Below are positions 23,240 to 31,128 of a DNA stretch of 40,763 nucleotides, piece by piece. Positions within the stretch are counted from its first letter, which is position 1; the number at the start of each line of letters is the position of its first letter. The stretch lies in contig JAPYTK010000025.1 of assembly GCA_029941785.1 (NCBI GenBank), positions 1 to 40,763 on the forward strand, written 5' to 3'. Source of the stretch: Polyangiaceae bacterium (GTDB lineage: Bacteria; Myxococcota_A; Polyangia; Polyangiales; Polyangiaceae). Below the pieces are notes generated by a model that was given only the letters and a program-made list of their open reading frames with translations, was not told the origin of the DNA and searched no databases. The position numbers were made by a program, and so were the translations under genes.

Positions 23240-23699
23240 GATTCGTTTCGATGATCTCGATGCTCTTCAACAGCAGATCAGCGAGGAGTATGGCGACTTC
23301 GGTTCACCGATCCACGTCAGCCAAGCCATGATCGACAGCTTTGCAGAGATCACCATGGACCCTCAGTGGATCCACGTGGATGTCGAGCGCGCAAAGCGCG
23401 AGAGCCCGTTTGGCGGTACCATCGCTCACGGCTTTCTCGTGCTCAGCTTGATGACCGCTCTGCAGGATGGCTCCGACCTGCGGGTCGTGGGTTATGGCAG
23501 CGCGATCAACTACGGCGCAGAGAAGCTGCGCTTCGTCAGCCCGGTGCCTGCGGATAGCGATGTCCACTGTCGCCGGCGTGTTCAGCATGTACGGCGCAAG
23601 GGGCCTGGCACGCAGATCAGCTACGACGTGGAGGTAGCCGTCGTTGGCGCCGAGAAGCCCGCGCTGGTGGTTCGGCAGCTTGCGCTGTTCTTGCCCTGA
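23232..23699 (+). CDS. MaoC-like (R)-enoyl-CoA hydratase
   Basis: The 155-residue single hot-dog protein matches the MaoC/(R)-specific enoyl-CoA hydratase family. The catalytic dyad Asp43 and His48 is seen in MDPQWIHVD, followed by the GGTIAHGFL helix segment, and by INYGAEKLRF in the central strand. It hydrates 2-enoyl-CoA to (R)-3-hydroxyacyl-CoA. Length is typical of the stand-alone form. The start overlaps the E1 gene by eight bases, so the two are cotranscribed and probably translationally coupled, pointing to a shared acyl-CoA route after oxoacid decarboxylation. The convergent DUF4139 gene ends nine bases away. Confidence 0.9.
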   Translation: MPEIRFDDLDALQQQISEEYGDFGSPIHVSQAMIDSFAEITMDPQWIHVDVERAKRESPFGGTIAHGFLVLSLMTALQDGSDLRVVGYGSAINYGAEKLRFVSPVPADSDVHCRRRVQHVRRKGPGTQISYDVEVAVVGAEKPALVVRQLALFLP

Positions 23700-23708
23700 G
23701 GCGCGCGT

Positions 23709-25973
23709 CTATTTTTTCTTCTTGTCGGGCGAGCTGAGGGAGATATTTCGTAGCTTGTCTTCCAGAGCGATCTTCTTTTGAAGTCGCTCGCTTCGCAGTT
23801 TCACGATCTCGCGGCCGAGGCGGTCCCCTTCTTTGGTGAAATCATCGAGACGCTTCTGTAGATCGCGCCGAAGCTTTGCGGCGGACAGCGATTTGTCCTT
23901 CTCCATGGCCCGAAGGTTGTCACGCGTCTGCGATGCGCGACCATCCAGTTCGCGTTGCTGTCGTTTGTAGCCGGTGATCTTCGTGTCGATCTTGCCAATG
24001 GCTTGCCGGAGCTGGACGATGGGCTCGAGCTGCTTACGGTTTTTGGCGGTGAGTTCGGTGTGCGCAAGCAAGGTGATCAACACTTTCGTCGCTCGCCCGT
24101 CCCAGATGCTCAGCGTGGTCCGGCGGGGCGTCTGCTCGATGATCTCGATGTGGGCCGTCCGTTTGCCTTTGGGCACGACCACGGGCAGGAGATAGGCGCC
24201 GGGTACTTCCTCGAGCTTGGCGGGTTTATCTTGCAGCTCATATCGTGGTCCGGCTTTCGGATGGCGGACGAGCACGGTGAAGCCATCGTCTTTCGTCTGC
24301 GCTTTGACGGTCCACTTTGTCTTCTTCCGACTGAAGCGCTCGACGTGAATGACGCCCCGCACAATCTTCAACAGGCGGACGCGCTCGGGAATGTAGTTGG
24401 TTTGTTGGCTGACCATGATCCCCGGCTCGACGGCGAAGGGAATGGTTGCGCTGCTGCCGGCACCGATCGCTTGGCTGATCCCCTCGCCGACGAAACTGCC
24501 GCCGGAGTAGATGCTGATCGGCCCGGGCTCAAGCGCGAAGGGCGTGTCGTTCTTGAAGCGGACGACGCGGTAAGGATTGCTTTCATAGCCGCGGCCGGCG
24601 CCGCCGGGCTTAAAGAGGAAAGTCTCCTCGCCCTTCACGGCTTGGTTTACCACCGCAACCATCGTCGAACTGCCATCGGGAACGGTCACGGGGGTGGCGA
24701 GCTCGAAGCGAGTGAGGCCGCTTGCTTGTGCAGCGTGTGCCTGGGCGGCCGTGCTCTTTTTAAGCGAGTCGAAGCTGACGGCGGCCGGGCGACCGGAGCT
24801 GCCAAAGGCGTCGGCGAGTTTCGAAGGCATGCCGCCGTACGCGCCCATAGAGGCCGGCGGAGCCGGGGCTGCTTTGTCGCCACGAGGGCCTCGGCGGCTG
24901 GGCTTCGGACGGTAACGCGACCGACGCTTGCGCCCTAACTTCCCTTTCTTGGCGCGCGATTTTTCTTCTGCGGCGCCGCTCTCGTCGTCCGCGTCTTCCG
25001 GTTCCTCGTAAACCGATTCCCCAACAGCGACCCGGGCACGTCGGCGGTTCACGCGCGCGGTCAAGTCGTCGCGGTGAACGTTGCGGGGCGTGTGCAGATC
25101 GTAGCGAAAAGCGATGGGTGCTCCCGCGGTGAGCGCGAGATGGACGTCCCGCCAGTCTTCTCCGCTGGTGTTGTCGACGACGGCCCAGGCCTGCAGCAAC
25201 GCTTCGCCCTTGCCGTCCTTTGGCAGGACGACGCGGTAGGTGGGTTTCCACATCGGTGCGGCTACGACGTAGCTCACGATGAGGTCGTGGGGGCTGTCGC
25301 CGCTGAGTCGAATGGTGACTTCGACCTGTTGGAACATGCCTTCGCCGGCCGTCGCGTTCAGGCTGCGATGGAACTGCATCGCCAAATCGCCGTCTTCCAG
25401 CTCGATGTCCCGGACCTTGGAGAGCCGCACGACCTGCAGCTGTTTGCCTTCCATCAAGGTGATCCTGTGGTCGCGACCGAGCGGTTGCGGTGCGACGTGG
25501 CCATGGTTGCGCATGGGGATCGGATCGGGTTCGTCGTCGATTCGCTCGACCATGACGATCCGACCCGACAGCATACCGCGCGTCGTGCCGAGGGTGACCT
25601 GGCTGCCCCGTAGCGCGTCGAGCACCTGCGCGAGGCTCCCTTGACCGGGGCTCAGCGTCGCGAGAGCCGCGTTCGCCCAGCTCTTCGGATCGAGGGGCAT
25701 CGAGACGCTCAGGACGCTGCCGCTGTTACGGTCGACCACGGTGAGGCTCTTGAGCAGATCGTTGATTTGGTCCTTGCGCACCTTGATCCGAAGCTCATGG
25801 TTGGCCACCTCGCCCTGCCGTTCGAAATAGCCGACTCCATTGCGGTAGAGCACGACCCGCTTGAGGTTCAAGGCATGTTCTGTGGCCGGGTAATCGGGCC
25901 GCGAACCTTGGTTGTGGCAAGCGGTGCCAACGGCACTGAGCAGGAGGAAGGCGGAGAGGCGCCATGGGTTCAT
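23709..25973 (-). CDS. DUF4139-domain lipoprotein
   Basis: From ATG 25973 (AAAGGA upstream) the 754-residue product has a signal peptide ending GTAC (lipobox Cys19). LKRVVLYRNGVGYFERQG near residue 36 and the later MWKPTYRVVL with DNTSGEDWRDVHL are typical of DUF4139 proteins. A low-complexity insertion (about 320-380) switches from acidic to strongly basic with Arg/Lys/Pro-rich sequence. Another beta-rich region follows, and the last 110 residues form a long coiled coil ending KKKK. The function of the family is not known; envelope anchoring is inferred from the lipobox. It lies 89 bases downstream of chorismate synthase on the same strand. Longer upstream frames overlapping that gene were rejected because they bury the signal peptide. 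Confidence 0.8.
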   Translation of the reverse strand: MNPWRLSAFLLLSAVGTACHNQGSRPDYPATEHALNLKRVVLYRNGVGYFERQGEVANHELRIKVRKDQINDLLKSLTVVDRNSGSVLSVSMPLDPKSWANAALATLSPGQGSLAQVLDALRGSQVTLGTTRGMLSGRIVMVERIDDEPDPIPMRNHGHVAPQPLGRDHRITLMEGKQLQVVRLSKVRDIELEDGDLAMQFHRSLNATAGEGMFQQVEVTIRLSGDSPHDLIVSYVVAAPMWKPTYRVVLPKDGKGEALLQAWAVVDNTSGEDWRDVHLALTAGAPIAFRYDLHTPRNVHRDDLTARVNRRRARVAVGESVYEEPEDADDESGAAEEKSRAKKGKLGRKRRSRYRPKPSRRGPRGDKAAPAPPASMGAYGGMPSKLADAFGSSGRPAAVSFDSLKKSTAAQAHAAQASGLTRFELATPVTVPDGSSTMVAVVNQAVKGEETFLFKPGGAGRGYESNPYRVVRFKNDTPFALEPGPISIYSGGSFVGEGISQAIGAGSSATIPFAVEPGIMVSQQTNYIPERVRLLKIVRGVIHVERFSRKKTKWTVKAQTKDDGFTVLVRHPKAGPRYELQDKPAKLEEVPGAYLLPVVVPKGKRTAHIEIIEQTPRRTTLSIWDGRATKVLITLLAHTELTAKNRKQLEPIVQLRQAIGKIDTKITGYKRQQRELDGRASQTRDNLRAMEKDKSLSAAKLRRDLQKRLDDFTKEGDRLGREIVKLRSERLQKKIALEDKLRNISLSSPDKKKK

Positions 25974-26062
25974 CGTTCTTGTCCTTTTAAGGTCTGTGGT
26001 CATCGTGCGAGGAGACGAACGATAGTCGGCTTCGGCCTGGAAGCGAAGCGACGAAATAGTGC

Positions 26063-27178
26063 TCAGCGGCCTGTTTGACCGCGCCAACGTAAATAGTGGT
26101 CGGCGATCACGATGGCGATCATGGCTTCGGCCATGGGAATGAAACGTGGCAGCAGACACGGATCGTGACGGCCGGTCGTTCGTATGGTTGTGGCCTGACC
26201 GTCCGTCGTCACGGTGGCTTGTTCGGTTGGCAAGCTGCTCGTTGGCTTCACGGCGGCCCGCAGCACGATCGGCATGCCGCTGGAGATACCCCCGAGCATG
26301 CCACCGTGTCGATTCGTCTGTGTGCGGAGCTTGCTGCTGCCATCGTCACTGGGGACAAAGACGTCGTTGTTCTCCGTACCGCGCAGGGTGGCGCAGCCGA
26401 ATCCCACCCCATATTCCACCCCCAGCACGGCCGGCAGGCTGAACAAGGCTTTTCCGAGGTCGGCCTTGAGCTTGTCGAACACCGGCTCTCCCAAGCCTGC
26501 GGGAAGATGGTTGACCACGATCTCGGCGATGCCTCCAATCGAGTCGCCGGCCTTCCGCACCGTTTCGATCAACGTGATCATCTTTGCTCCTGCGTCGGCG
26601 TCCGGGCAGCGGATGATGTTGGCGCTCCCGTCGGCGAGTTGCTCGACGTCACATAGGTTGACGAGCTCAGGTTGCGAAACCGACGCGACGATGTCACCCA
26701 CTTGTTTGACGTACCCGATCACGTTTCCGCCGAAGGCGTCTGCGATGAGTGCCTTGGCGACTGCGCCTGCGGCCACCCGGGCGACAGTCTCCCTCGCGCT
26801 GCTGCGCCCACCACCACGGTAGTCGCGCCGCCCGTACTTGGCGTCATAGCTGTGATCGGCGTGTCCTGGGCGGTACTTGTCTTTGATGCCGGAGTAATCT
26901 CGGCTTCGCTGGTCTTGGTTCTTGACCAGAATGCTGATGGCGGTCCCCGTCGTCACACCTTCGAAGACGCCCGACAGGATCTCGGCTCGGTCGGCTTCTT
27001 GCCGTTGGGTCACGATGCGACTCTGCCCAGGGCGGCGGCGATCGAGGTCACGCTGGATGGCCGTCTCTTCGAGCGGTAGCCCGGGTGGACAGCCGTCGAT
27101 GATGACGACATTGGCGGGGCCATGCGATTCGCCTGCTGTCGTCACACGAAATGCTTGCCCGAAGCTGTTGCCCGCCAT
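26063..27178 (-). CDS. aroC: chorismate synthase
   Basis: The 371-residue protein converts 5-enolpyruvylshikimate-3-phosphate to chorismate, the last step of the shikimate pathway, with reduced FMN as cofactor. Signature stretches are GQAFRVTTAGESHGPA at 7-22 (family signature 1), RRPGQSRIVTQRQE, KYGRRDYRGGGRSSARETVARV (cited in part: GGGRSSARE) and the C-terminal GRHDPCLLPRFIPMAEAM. Length is normal (about 360). The start MAGNSFGQ is the conserved N-terminus. It is divergent from the riboswitch-controlled gene and followed on the same strand by the DUF4139 lipoprotein, which is not obviously related. Confidence 0.97.
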   Translation of the reverse strand: MAGNSFGQAFRVTTAGESHGPANVVIIDGCPPGLPLEETAIQRDLDRRRPGQSRIVTQRQEADRAEILSGVFEGVTTGTAISILVKNQDQRSRDYSGIKDKYRPGHADHSYDAKYGRRDYRGGGRSSARETVARVAAGAVAKALIADAFGGNVIGYVKQVGDIVASVSQPELVNLCDVEQLADGSANIIRCPDADAGAKMITLIETVRKAGDSIGGIAEIVVNHLPAGLGEPVFDKLKADLGKALFSLPAVLGVEYGVGFGCATLRGTENNDVFVPSDDGSSKLRTQTNRHGGMLGGISSGMPIVLRAAVKPTSSLPTEQATVTTDGQATTIRTTGRHDPCLLPRFIPMAEAMIAIVIADHYLRWRGQTGR

Positions 27179-27646
27179 AGGCGCATCATACTTGCTGCTT
27201 TGCCCAGGTTGCTATGGCTCTGTGCGGCTTCATCCTGCTCGCCCCCACAAGCGCCTACCTAATTGCCGCCTTTTTGGGGTGGCAGGATTGACTTCGTCTT
27301 TTTCGGACACAAACTTACATCACGGGCCGGGAATGGTTCCCTCCCGATAAAGGCAAACCAGTCGCGAGGCTGGGACGCAAAGCCACGGATCTCCAACCTC
27401 AAAAGGGGGCGAGATAGCCGGGTTGCCGAAAGAGGAGAAGCAAAAGTTAATTGCTTTTGACCATTTAGCCGCTTCTATCTCCCTCATTGCCCCTAGCTGC
27501 GGGGTTGGCGAGTTGCTCTCATACAGCTCGTTTCGGTGTTTTCATTCGCGCCAACCGTGATCGATTCATGTTCACGGGTCGTGGTGGTGTGCGCTGTTCT
27601 CAAGACGCGCGCCGCAGGCCACGATTCACCGCATAGGTAGAGCCCC
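27179..27646 (+). other. 468-base intergenic region between aroC and the riboswitch-controlled gene
   Basis: No gene is seen here. A TTGACT hexamer at 27288-27293, with only a weak -10 about 17 bases on, could be the promoter for the riboswitch transcript. The aptamer itself is at 27340-27435. Downstream, GAGGAGAAGC (27432-27441) can pair with 27471-27481 (one bulged A) around an inner CAAAAG/CTTTTG hairpin, which would compete with the closing stem of the aptamer. CCCC/GGGG (27490-27504) is another short hairpin. The remaining stretch to the start codon is unassigned leader. Confidence 0.6.
27340..27435 (+). ncRNA. cyclic-di-GMP-I (GEMM-I) riboswitch aptamer
   Basis: The conserved GEMM-I core is present in order: GGCAAACCA, a P1b stem CCAGTC/GGCTGG capped by a GCGA tetraloop (27358-27373), GGGACGCAAAGCCACGG (tetraloop-receptor region), a second hairpin with ATCTC/GAGAT, and AGCCGGGTTGCCGAA. 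A closing helix CCTC (27340-27343)/GAGG (27432-27435) brackets it, and GGCAA (27352-27356) pairs with TTGCC. The base equivalent to the ligand-discriminating position is G (27352), as in c-di-GMP aptamers, rather than A as in cGAMP-binding variants. It lies about 210 bases ahead of the lipoprotein gene. The family call is by recognised consensus; ligand specificity is inferred. Confidence 0.93.
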
Positions 27647-28636
27647 ATGTCCAACAACACCTTCCAGACCCGCATTCTCCCCACCTTTGCTCTCGGCGTT
27701 CTGCTGGCCGCCACTGGCTGCAGCATCGGTACCGAGCCAGGAGACCTCGATTCGGCGAACGCTGACGTATTGAGCGATTCCGCCGAGCTCGACCAGGACC
27801 CGGAGTTCAATATGGACGCCCCCTCAGAAAATGAAGAAGCCTCCGACGCGACGGTTCAGGCTGCGGGAAGCAGCGACAAGGAAATAGCGCCGGGGGTGAG
27901 CGTTCCGGAAAAAGCAGACGAGCCCGAAGCGCAGCCCGCGCTTCCGCTATCGGGGAGCTACCTCGACATGATCGTCAGGCGCATCCGTTACGTGACGCCT
28001 TCGGAGATGAGCGAAGTGGTCAAGGACGACTTCCTGACCTTCGATCTTGCCGGGGCGCTGAACCTCTCGCCGGTCCCCTTCAATCCCGCCATCGTGACCG
28101 GGCATCGTTACGATGAGGAAGCCCGCGTCTTGGAAATCAGCTTCACGGCCGCGGACAATACGAATCAAGGTTCGATGGACTGCGCGGTGAGCGAAACGCA
28201 GTCGGCCGCGTCGCACGAGCGTCGATTCGAGTGCAACTTCTCACTCGACAACGGTGAAAGTGAAATGGCGGGGAAGGTTTACCTCTCGCACGAACTTTAC
28301 TCCGACAGCCTCCGCTCGATGGTGAGCAGCAAGGACTACCGCGCCGTAGGCACCACCAATCTGAACGGTTGGGTCTATGTCCAGCAAGTGAGTGCAAGTT
28401 GTCACACCGTCCAGTCCAACCACCGTATTTCCGCACCCAACGGCGTTGTGTATGCCGCCTCGATGGCAAACGTCATTCAGTGCGACAATCGTTGTCAGCC
28501 AGAGTCGGGTCGCATCGAGATGAGCGTGGCGGCTGGCGCCGACGCCGTAGGCTTCACGCTCGAGGCGGTGACCGGCGACCCGTGGCGCATGACGGATGTC
28601 GAGGGCACATCGTACGCCGTCAACGCGTGCCACTAA
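27647..28636 (+). CDS. riboswitch-controlled lipoprotein of unknown function
   Basis: The 329-residue product starts MSNNTFQTRILP. A hydrophobic segment ends AATGC, a lipobox with Cys25. An acidic, low-complexity region (about 30-100, rich in Asp, Glu, Ala) follows, then a probably beta-rich domain (about 105-329) with five or so scattered cysteines (DCAVSE, FECNF, SCHTVQ, QCDNRCQPESG) that could form disulfides. I do not recognise the family and see no enzyme motif. An AGG ribosome site lies about eight bases upstream. The c-di-GMP riboswitch in its leader and the strong terminator behind it make it a monocistronic unit; a role in surface attachment, matrix or motility is inferred from that control alone. 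Confidence 0.85.
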   Translation: MSNNTFQTRILPTFALGVLLAATGCSIGTEPGDLDSANADVLSDSAELDQDPEFNMDAPSENEEASDATVQAAGSSDKEIAPGVSVPEKADEPEAQPALPLSGSYLDMIVRRIRYVTPSEMSEVVKDDFLTFDLAGALNLSPVPFNPAIVTGHRYDEEARVLEISFTAADNTNQGSMDCAVSETQSAASHERRFECNFSLDNGESEMAGKVYLSHELYSDSLRSMVSSKDYRAVGTTNLNGWVYVQQVSASCHTVQSNHRISAPNGVVYAASMANVIQCDNRCQPESGRIEMSVAAGADAVGFTLEAVTGDPWRMTDVEGTSYAVNACH

Positions 28637-29073
28637 CAAAAAAGCCATACGACCAGGCTGCTCTCGACGTTCTCGGATGAACGGAGTGGCTGACGTCGTT
28701 GGGACATGGTTCCTCAAAGCAGCAGCCCCGGAGAGCTTTACGCTTTCCGGGGTTTTTTGTGTATTCGCCAACGAAGAGACGCCGGACGTTTCGTCTCGAG
28801 CGGTGCGCCTCCGAAGATGCATGTTCGCCGGTGTGTGAGCCACGAAACGAAAGGTTTTCGTGAGATTTCGAGTGGACCATCGTTCGAAAGTGAAAGACGA
28901 TGATTCAATAGTGAAATGATCCCGACAGAAGTTGTAATCTAAGTTGCTGATTCTACGTTCGCCCATTGTTGGTATGCGTCGTGCATATGTCTGGCGCAGC
29001 GCTTCGACGGAAACCTTCCCCCCCCAGGTCCGTCGCGGCGCTGTTTCTATTTTGTTCGTGGTATGGCCAACGG
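28637..29073 (+). other. 437-base intergenic region before tatD
   Basis: Besides the terminator at 28726-28758 this stretch holds no gene that I can support. The part from about 28850 to 28960 is more AT-rich than its surroundings and may carry the promoter for the TatD gene, but no convincing -35/-10 pair stands out. In-frame ATGs at 28966 and 28987 could lengthen TatD. Confidence 0.5.
28726..28758 (+). terminator. intrinsic terminator of the riboswitch-controlled gene
   Basis: An 11-bp stem CCCCGGAGAGC / GCTTTCCGGGG (one G-U pair, loop TTTAC) is followed directly by six T at 28753-28758. It is the strongest plus-strand intrinsic terminator in the window and lies 90 bases after the lipoprotein stop. 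Confidence 0.92.
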
Positions 29074-29859
29074 GTGATCGACGCACACTGTCATCTCGAT
29101 TTTCCCGCTTTCGACGAGGACCGAGAGGCCTGCATGGCCCGCGCCCGGGATCTCGGGATCCGTGGTTATGTCGTGGCCGGTGTCCGTCCCGACGGATGGG
29201 GCGCGCAGCAGCAGCTCGAGCGACGCTGCCCTGAGGCTCGTGCGGCCTTTGGCCTTCATCCTTGGCATGTGGCGGCGATGCCGGACGAGGGGCTCGCGCT
29301 CGCCCTCGATGCGCTCGGGCAGCGGGCTCGTTTCGCCGTGGGAGAGACGGGCCTCGATCACGGTCGACGCTGCCCGGTGGACAGCTTCCCGCGCCAGGAG
29401 CGAGCATTTCGTGCTCAACTCGCGCTCGCGCGCAACCGGGATCTTCCTGTCATCTTGCACGTGGTTGGAGCGCACGATCGGGTGCTCGAGATCCTAAGAC
29501 GTGATGGGCTGCCCGGGGCAGGAGGGATGGTGCACAGCTACTCCGGCTCCGCAGAGCAGGTACGCGCCTATGCGGACCTCGGGCTTTGCGTGTCCTTTTC
29601 CGGAGGCTCGAGTCGGGGCCGTCCGTCCAAAGCGGCCGCCATTGCACGGGCCGTTCCCCAGCACTTGCTGCTGGTCGAGACCGACTGTCCGGACCAGCCC
29701 CCGACCGAGCGGCAACCCTGCGAGCGAAACCTTCCCGAGTGGCTACTGGATGTGATAGCCACGGTGGCGCAGCTACGTGGGCAGCAGCCAGAAGAAGTGG
29801 CGGCGCTTACGGCCCGCAACGCGCGCCGACTTTTCGGTGCACCGGCAACATGGTCATGA
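29074..29859 (+). CDS. TatD-family metal-dependent hydrolase
   Basis: The 261-residue protein has the TatD metal site: His5 and His7 in MIDAHCHLDF, Glu91 in VGETGLD, His129 in ILHVV, His154 in MVHSYSG and Asp204 in ETDCPD. TatD enzymes are Mg2+-dependent deoxyribonucleases/phosphoesterases linked to DNA repair. GTG 29074 is chosen because it places the conserved HxH at residues 5-7 and gives the usual length; upstream ATGs at 28966 and 28987 would add a non-conserved extension. No strong ribosome site is visible, so the start is uncertain. The stop overlaps the tcdA start (ATGA). Confidence 0.88.
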   Translation: MIDAHCHLDFPAFDEDREACMARARDLGIRGYVVAGVRPDGWGAQQQLERRCPEARAAFGLHPWHVAAMPDEGLALALDALGQRARFAVGETGLDHGRRCPVDSFPRQERAFRAQLALARNRDLPVILHVVGAHDRVLEILRRDGLPGAGGMVHSYSGSAEQVRAYADLGLCVSFSGGSSRGRPSKAAAIARAVPQHLLLVETDCPDQPPTERQPCERNLPEWLLDVIATVAQLRGQQPEEVAALTARNARRLFGAPATWS

Positions 29860-30695
29860 GTCTCGTTGAACTACAGGTCGAAGATCGATATCGCTTGCAC
29901 CGGCGCTTCGATCGAATGGGGCGCCTCGTTGGTGACGCGGGGATGCGCGCGTTGTTCGACGCCCATGTCGTGGTGGTCGGTATCGGCGGCGTAGGCTCTT
30001 TTGCGGCGGAGGCGTTGGCCCGCAGCGGCGTGGGTCGGCTTACGCTGATCGATTTCGACTTGGTGTGCATCACGAACAGCAATCGGCAGATCCACACCTT
30101 GAAGGGGACGATCGGCAAACCAAAGGTCGAGGTGATGGCCGAGCGTTTGCGGCGCATCAACCCGCAGATCCAAGTGGAGCCTCGCCGCCTCTTTTATAGC
30201 GAGCAGGATGCGAATGAGGTGGTGTTGGGCGACGCGGATTGGGTGGTCGACGCCATCGACAACATCACCGCGAAATGCCACCTCCTCGCCACGTGCAAGG
30301 AGCGACAGATCCCCGTGATCTGTTCGACCGGCGCCGCGGCCCGCATGGATCCGACGCGGGTAGCGGTGACGGATCTCGCCAAGACGCGCGTCGATCCCTT
30401 GGCTCGGGCGGTGCGAAAGATCTTGCGCGAGCAGTACGATTTTCCACGCGACAGTGACCGGCCCTTTCGCATCCCGGCTGTGTTTAGTGATGAGCAGCCT
30501 CTTGCCCCTCAGCAGCTCGATTACGACGAGGGGAAGGGCTTTCGGTGCGTGTGTCCGCAAGGGAACAACAACTTGCACGGCTGTGAAGACCGAAACCGCA
30601 TCGACGGGACATCGGGATTCGTGACCGGTACCTTCGGCTTGGTGTGCGCCTCCTGGGTTGTCCGGCACATTTGCGAAAACGCCGCGAATTGTTGA
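29856..30695 (+). CDS. tcdA: tRNA threonylcarbamoyladenosine dehydratase
   Basis: The 279-residue protein is an E1-like (ThiF/MoeB fold) enzyme of the TcdA/CsdL type, which uses ATP to cyclise the t6A base at position 37 of ANN-decoding tRNAs to ct6A. Visible marks are the nucleotide loop GIGGVGS (42-48), DFDLVCITNSNRQIH with Asp66, VDAIDN, STGAAARMDPTR and the C-terminal GTSGFVTGTFG. The length matches the family (about 270). The start ATG 29856 overlaps the TatD stop by four bases; an in-frame ATG at 29850 is an alternative. No partner CsdA/CsdE genes are adjacent. Confidence 0.93.
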   Translation: MSLVELQVEDRYRLHRRFDRMGRLVGDAGMRALFDAHVVVVGIGGVGSFAAEALARSGVGRLTLIDFDLVCITNSNRQIHTLKGTIGKPKVEVMAERLRRINPQIQVEPRRLFYSEQDANEVVLGDADWVVDAIDNITAKCHLLATCKERQIPVICSTGAAARMDPTRVAVTDLAKTRVDPLARAVRKILREQYDFPRDSDRPFRIPAVFSDEQPLAPQQLDYDEGKGFRCVCPQGNNNLHGCEDRNRIDGTSGFVTGTFGLVCASWVVRHICENAANC

Positions 30696-31128
30696 AAGAC
30701 GCTCCATCGCATGCCGGCGCGCCGCGAGCGCACGTGTGCGGCCACGGCGCAATTATTTAACCACAGCGAAATTGGAGCAAGTATGTTAAATCATGCGCTC
30801 TCCGATGCCGCGTGCGGTGGCCGCTTCGCAAACTTCTTCCGGTTTGGGTCGCTCGGAGCATGATCTTAATGTCATACTTTGCCCTACTCATCAGCACGTT
30901 TTTCGAGGCGGGCCGGCTTGTCTATTTCTTTATATCACTTTGAAATCCTTTACTAATTAGACCATTATTGCGCCCTTGACGCGGCGCGGCGCTCTGTGGC
31001 CTACCCCTTGCATATTCCCAAGTGAGCGAACTTGTTCGTCTCCGCTGCAATTCGGTAGGATCACAATCGAAGGCCAGCTGGCGCTTCGTTACTTTTCTTC
31101 CCCTACTTCGTTCATTCCGAATCACACC
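30696..31128 (+). other. 433-base intergenic region before the capsule operon
   Basis: No gene is supported here. It contains an AT-rich island (about 30900-30970) with a promoter-like sequence (30940-30968) and a long leader of about 150 bases before kdsD. A 27-codon frame near 30783 has no ribosome site or recognisable product and is not called. Confidence 0.5.
30940..30968 (+). promoter_or_regulatory. putative sigma-70-type promoter of the capsule operon
   Basis: TTGAAA (30940-30945) and CATTAT (30963-30968) are separated by exactly 17 bases in a locally AT-rich stretch, and the whole capsule operon follows with no other good candidate nearby. Predicted transcription would begin about 30975, leaving a leader of about 150 bases. 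Confidence 0.45.

Noticed and set aside
27264-27284. Stem-loop TGCCGCC/GGTGGCA as terminator
   Set aside because: No T-run on either strand next to it, and no gene ends there.
30783-30866. 27-codon frame in the gap before the capsule operon
   Set aside because: No ribosome site or protein feature; chance frames of this size are common.
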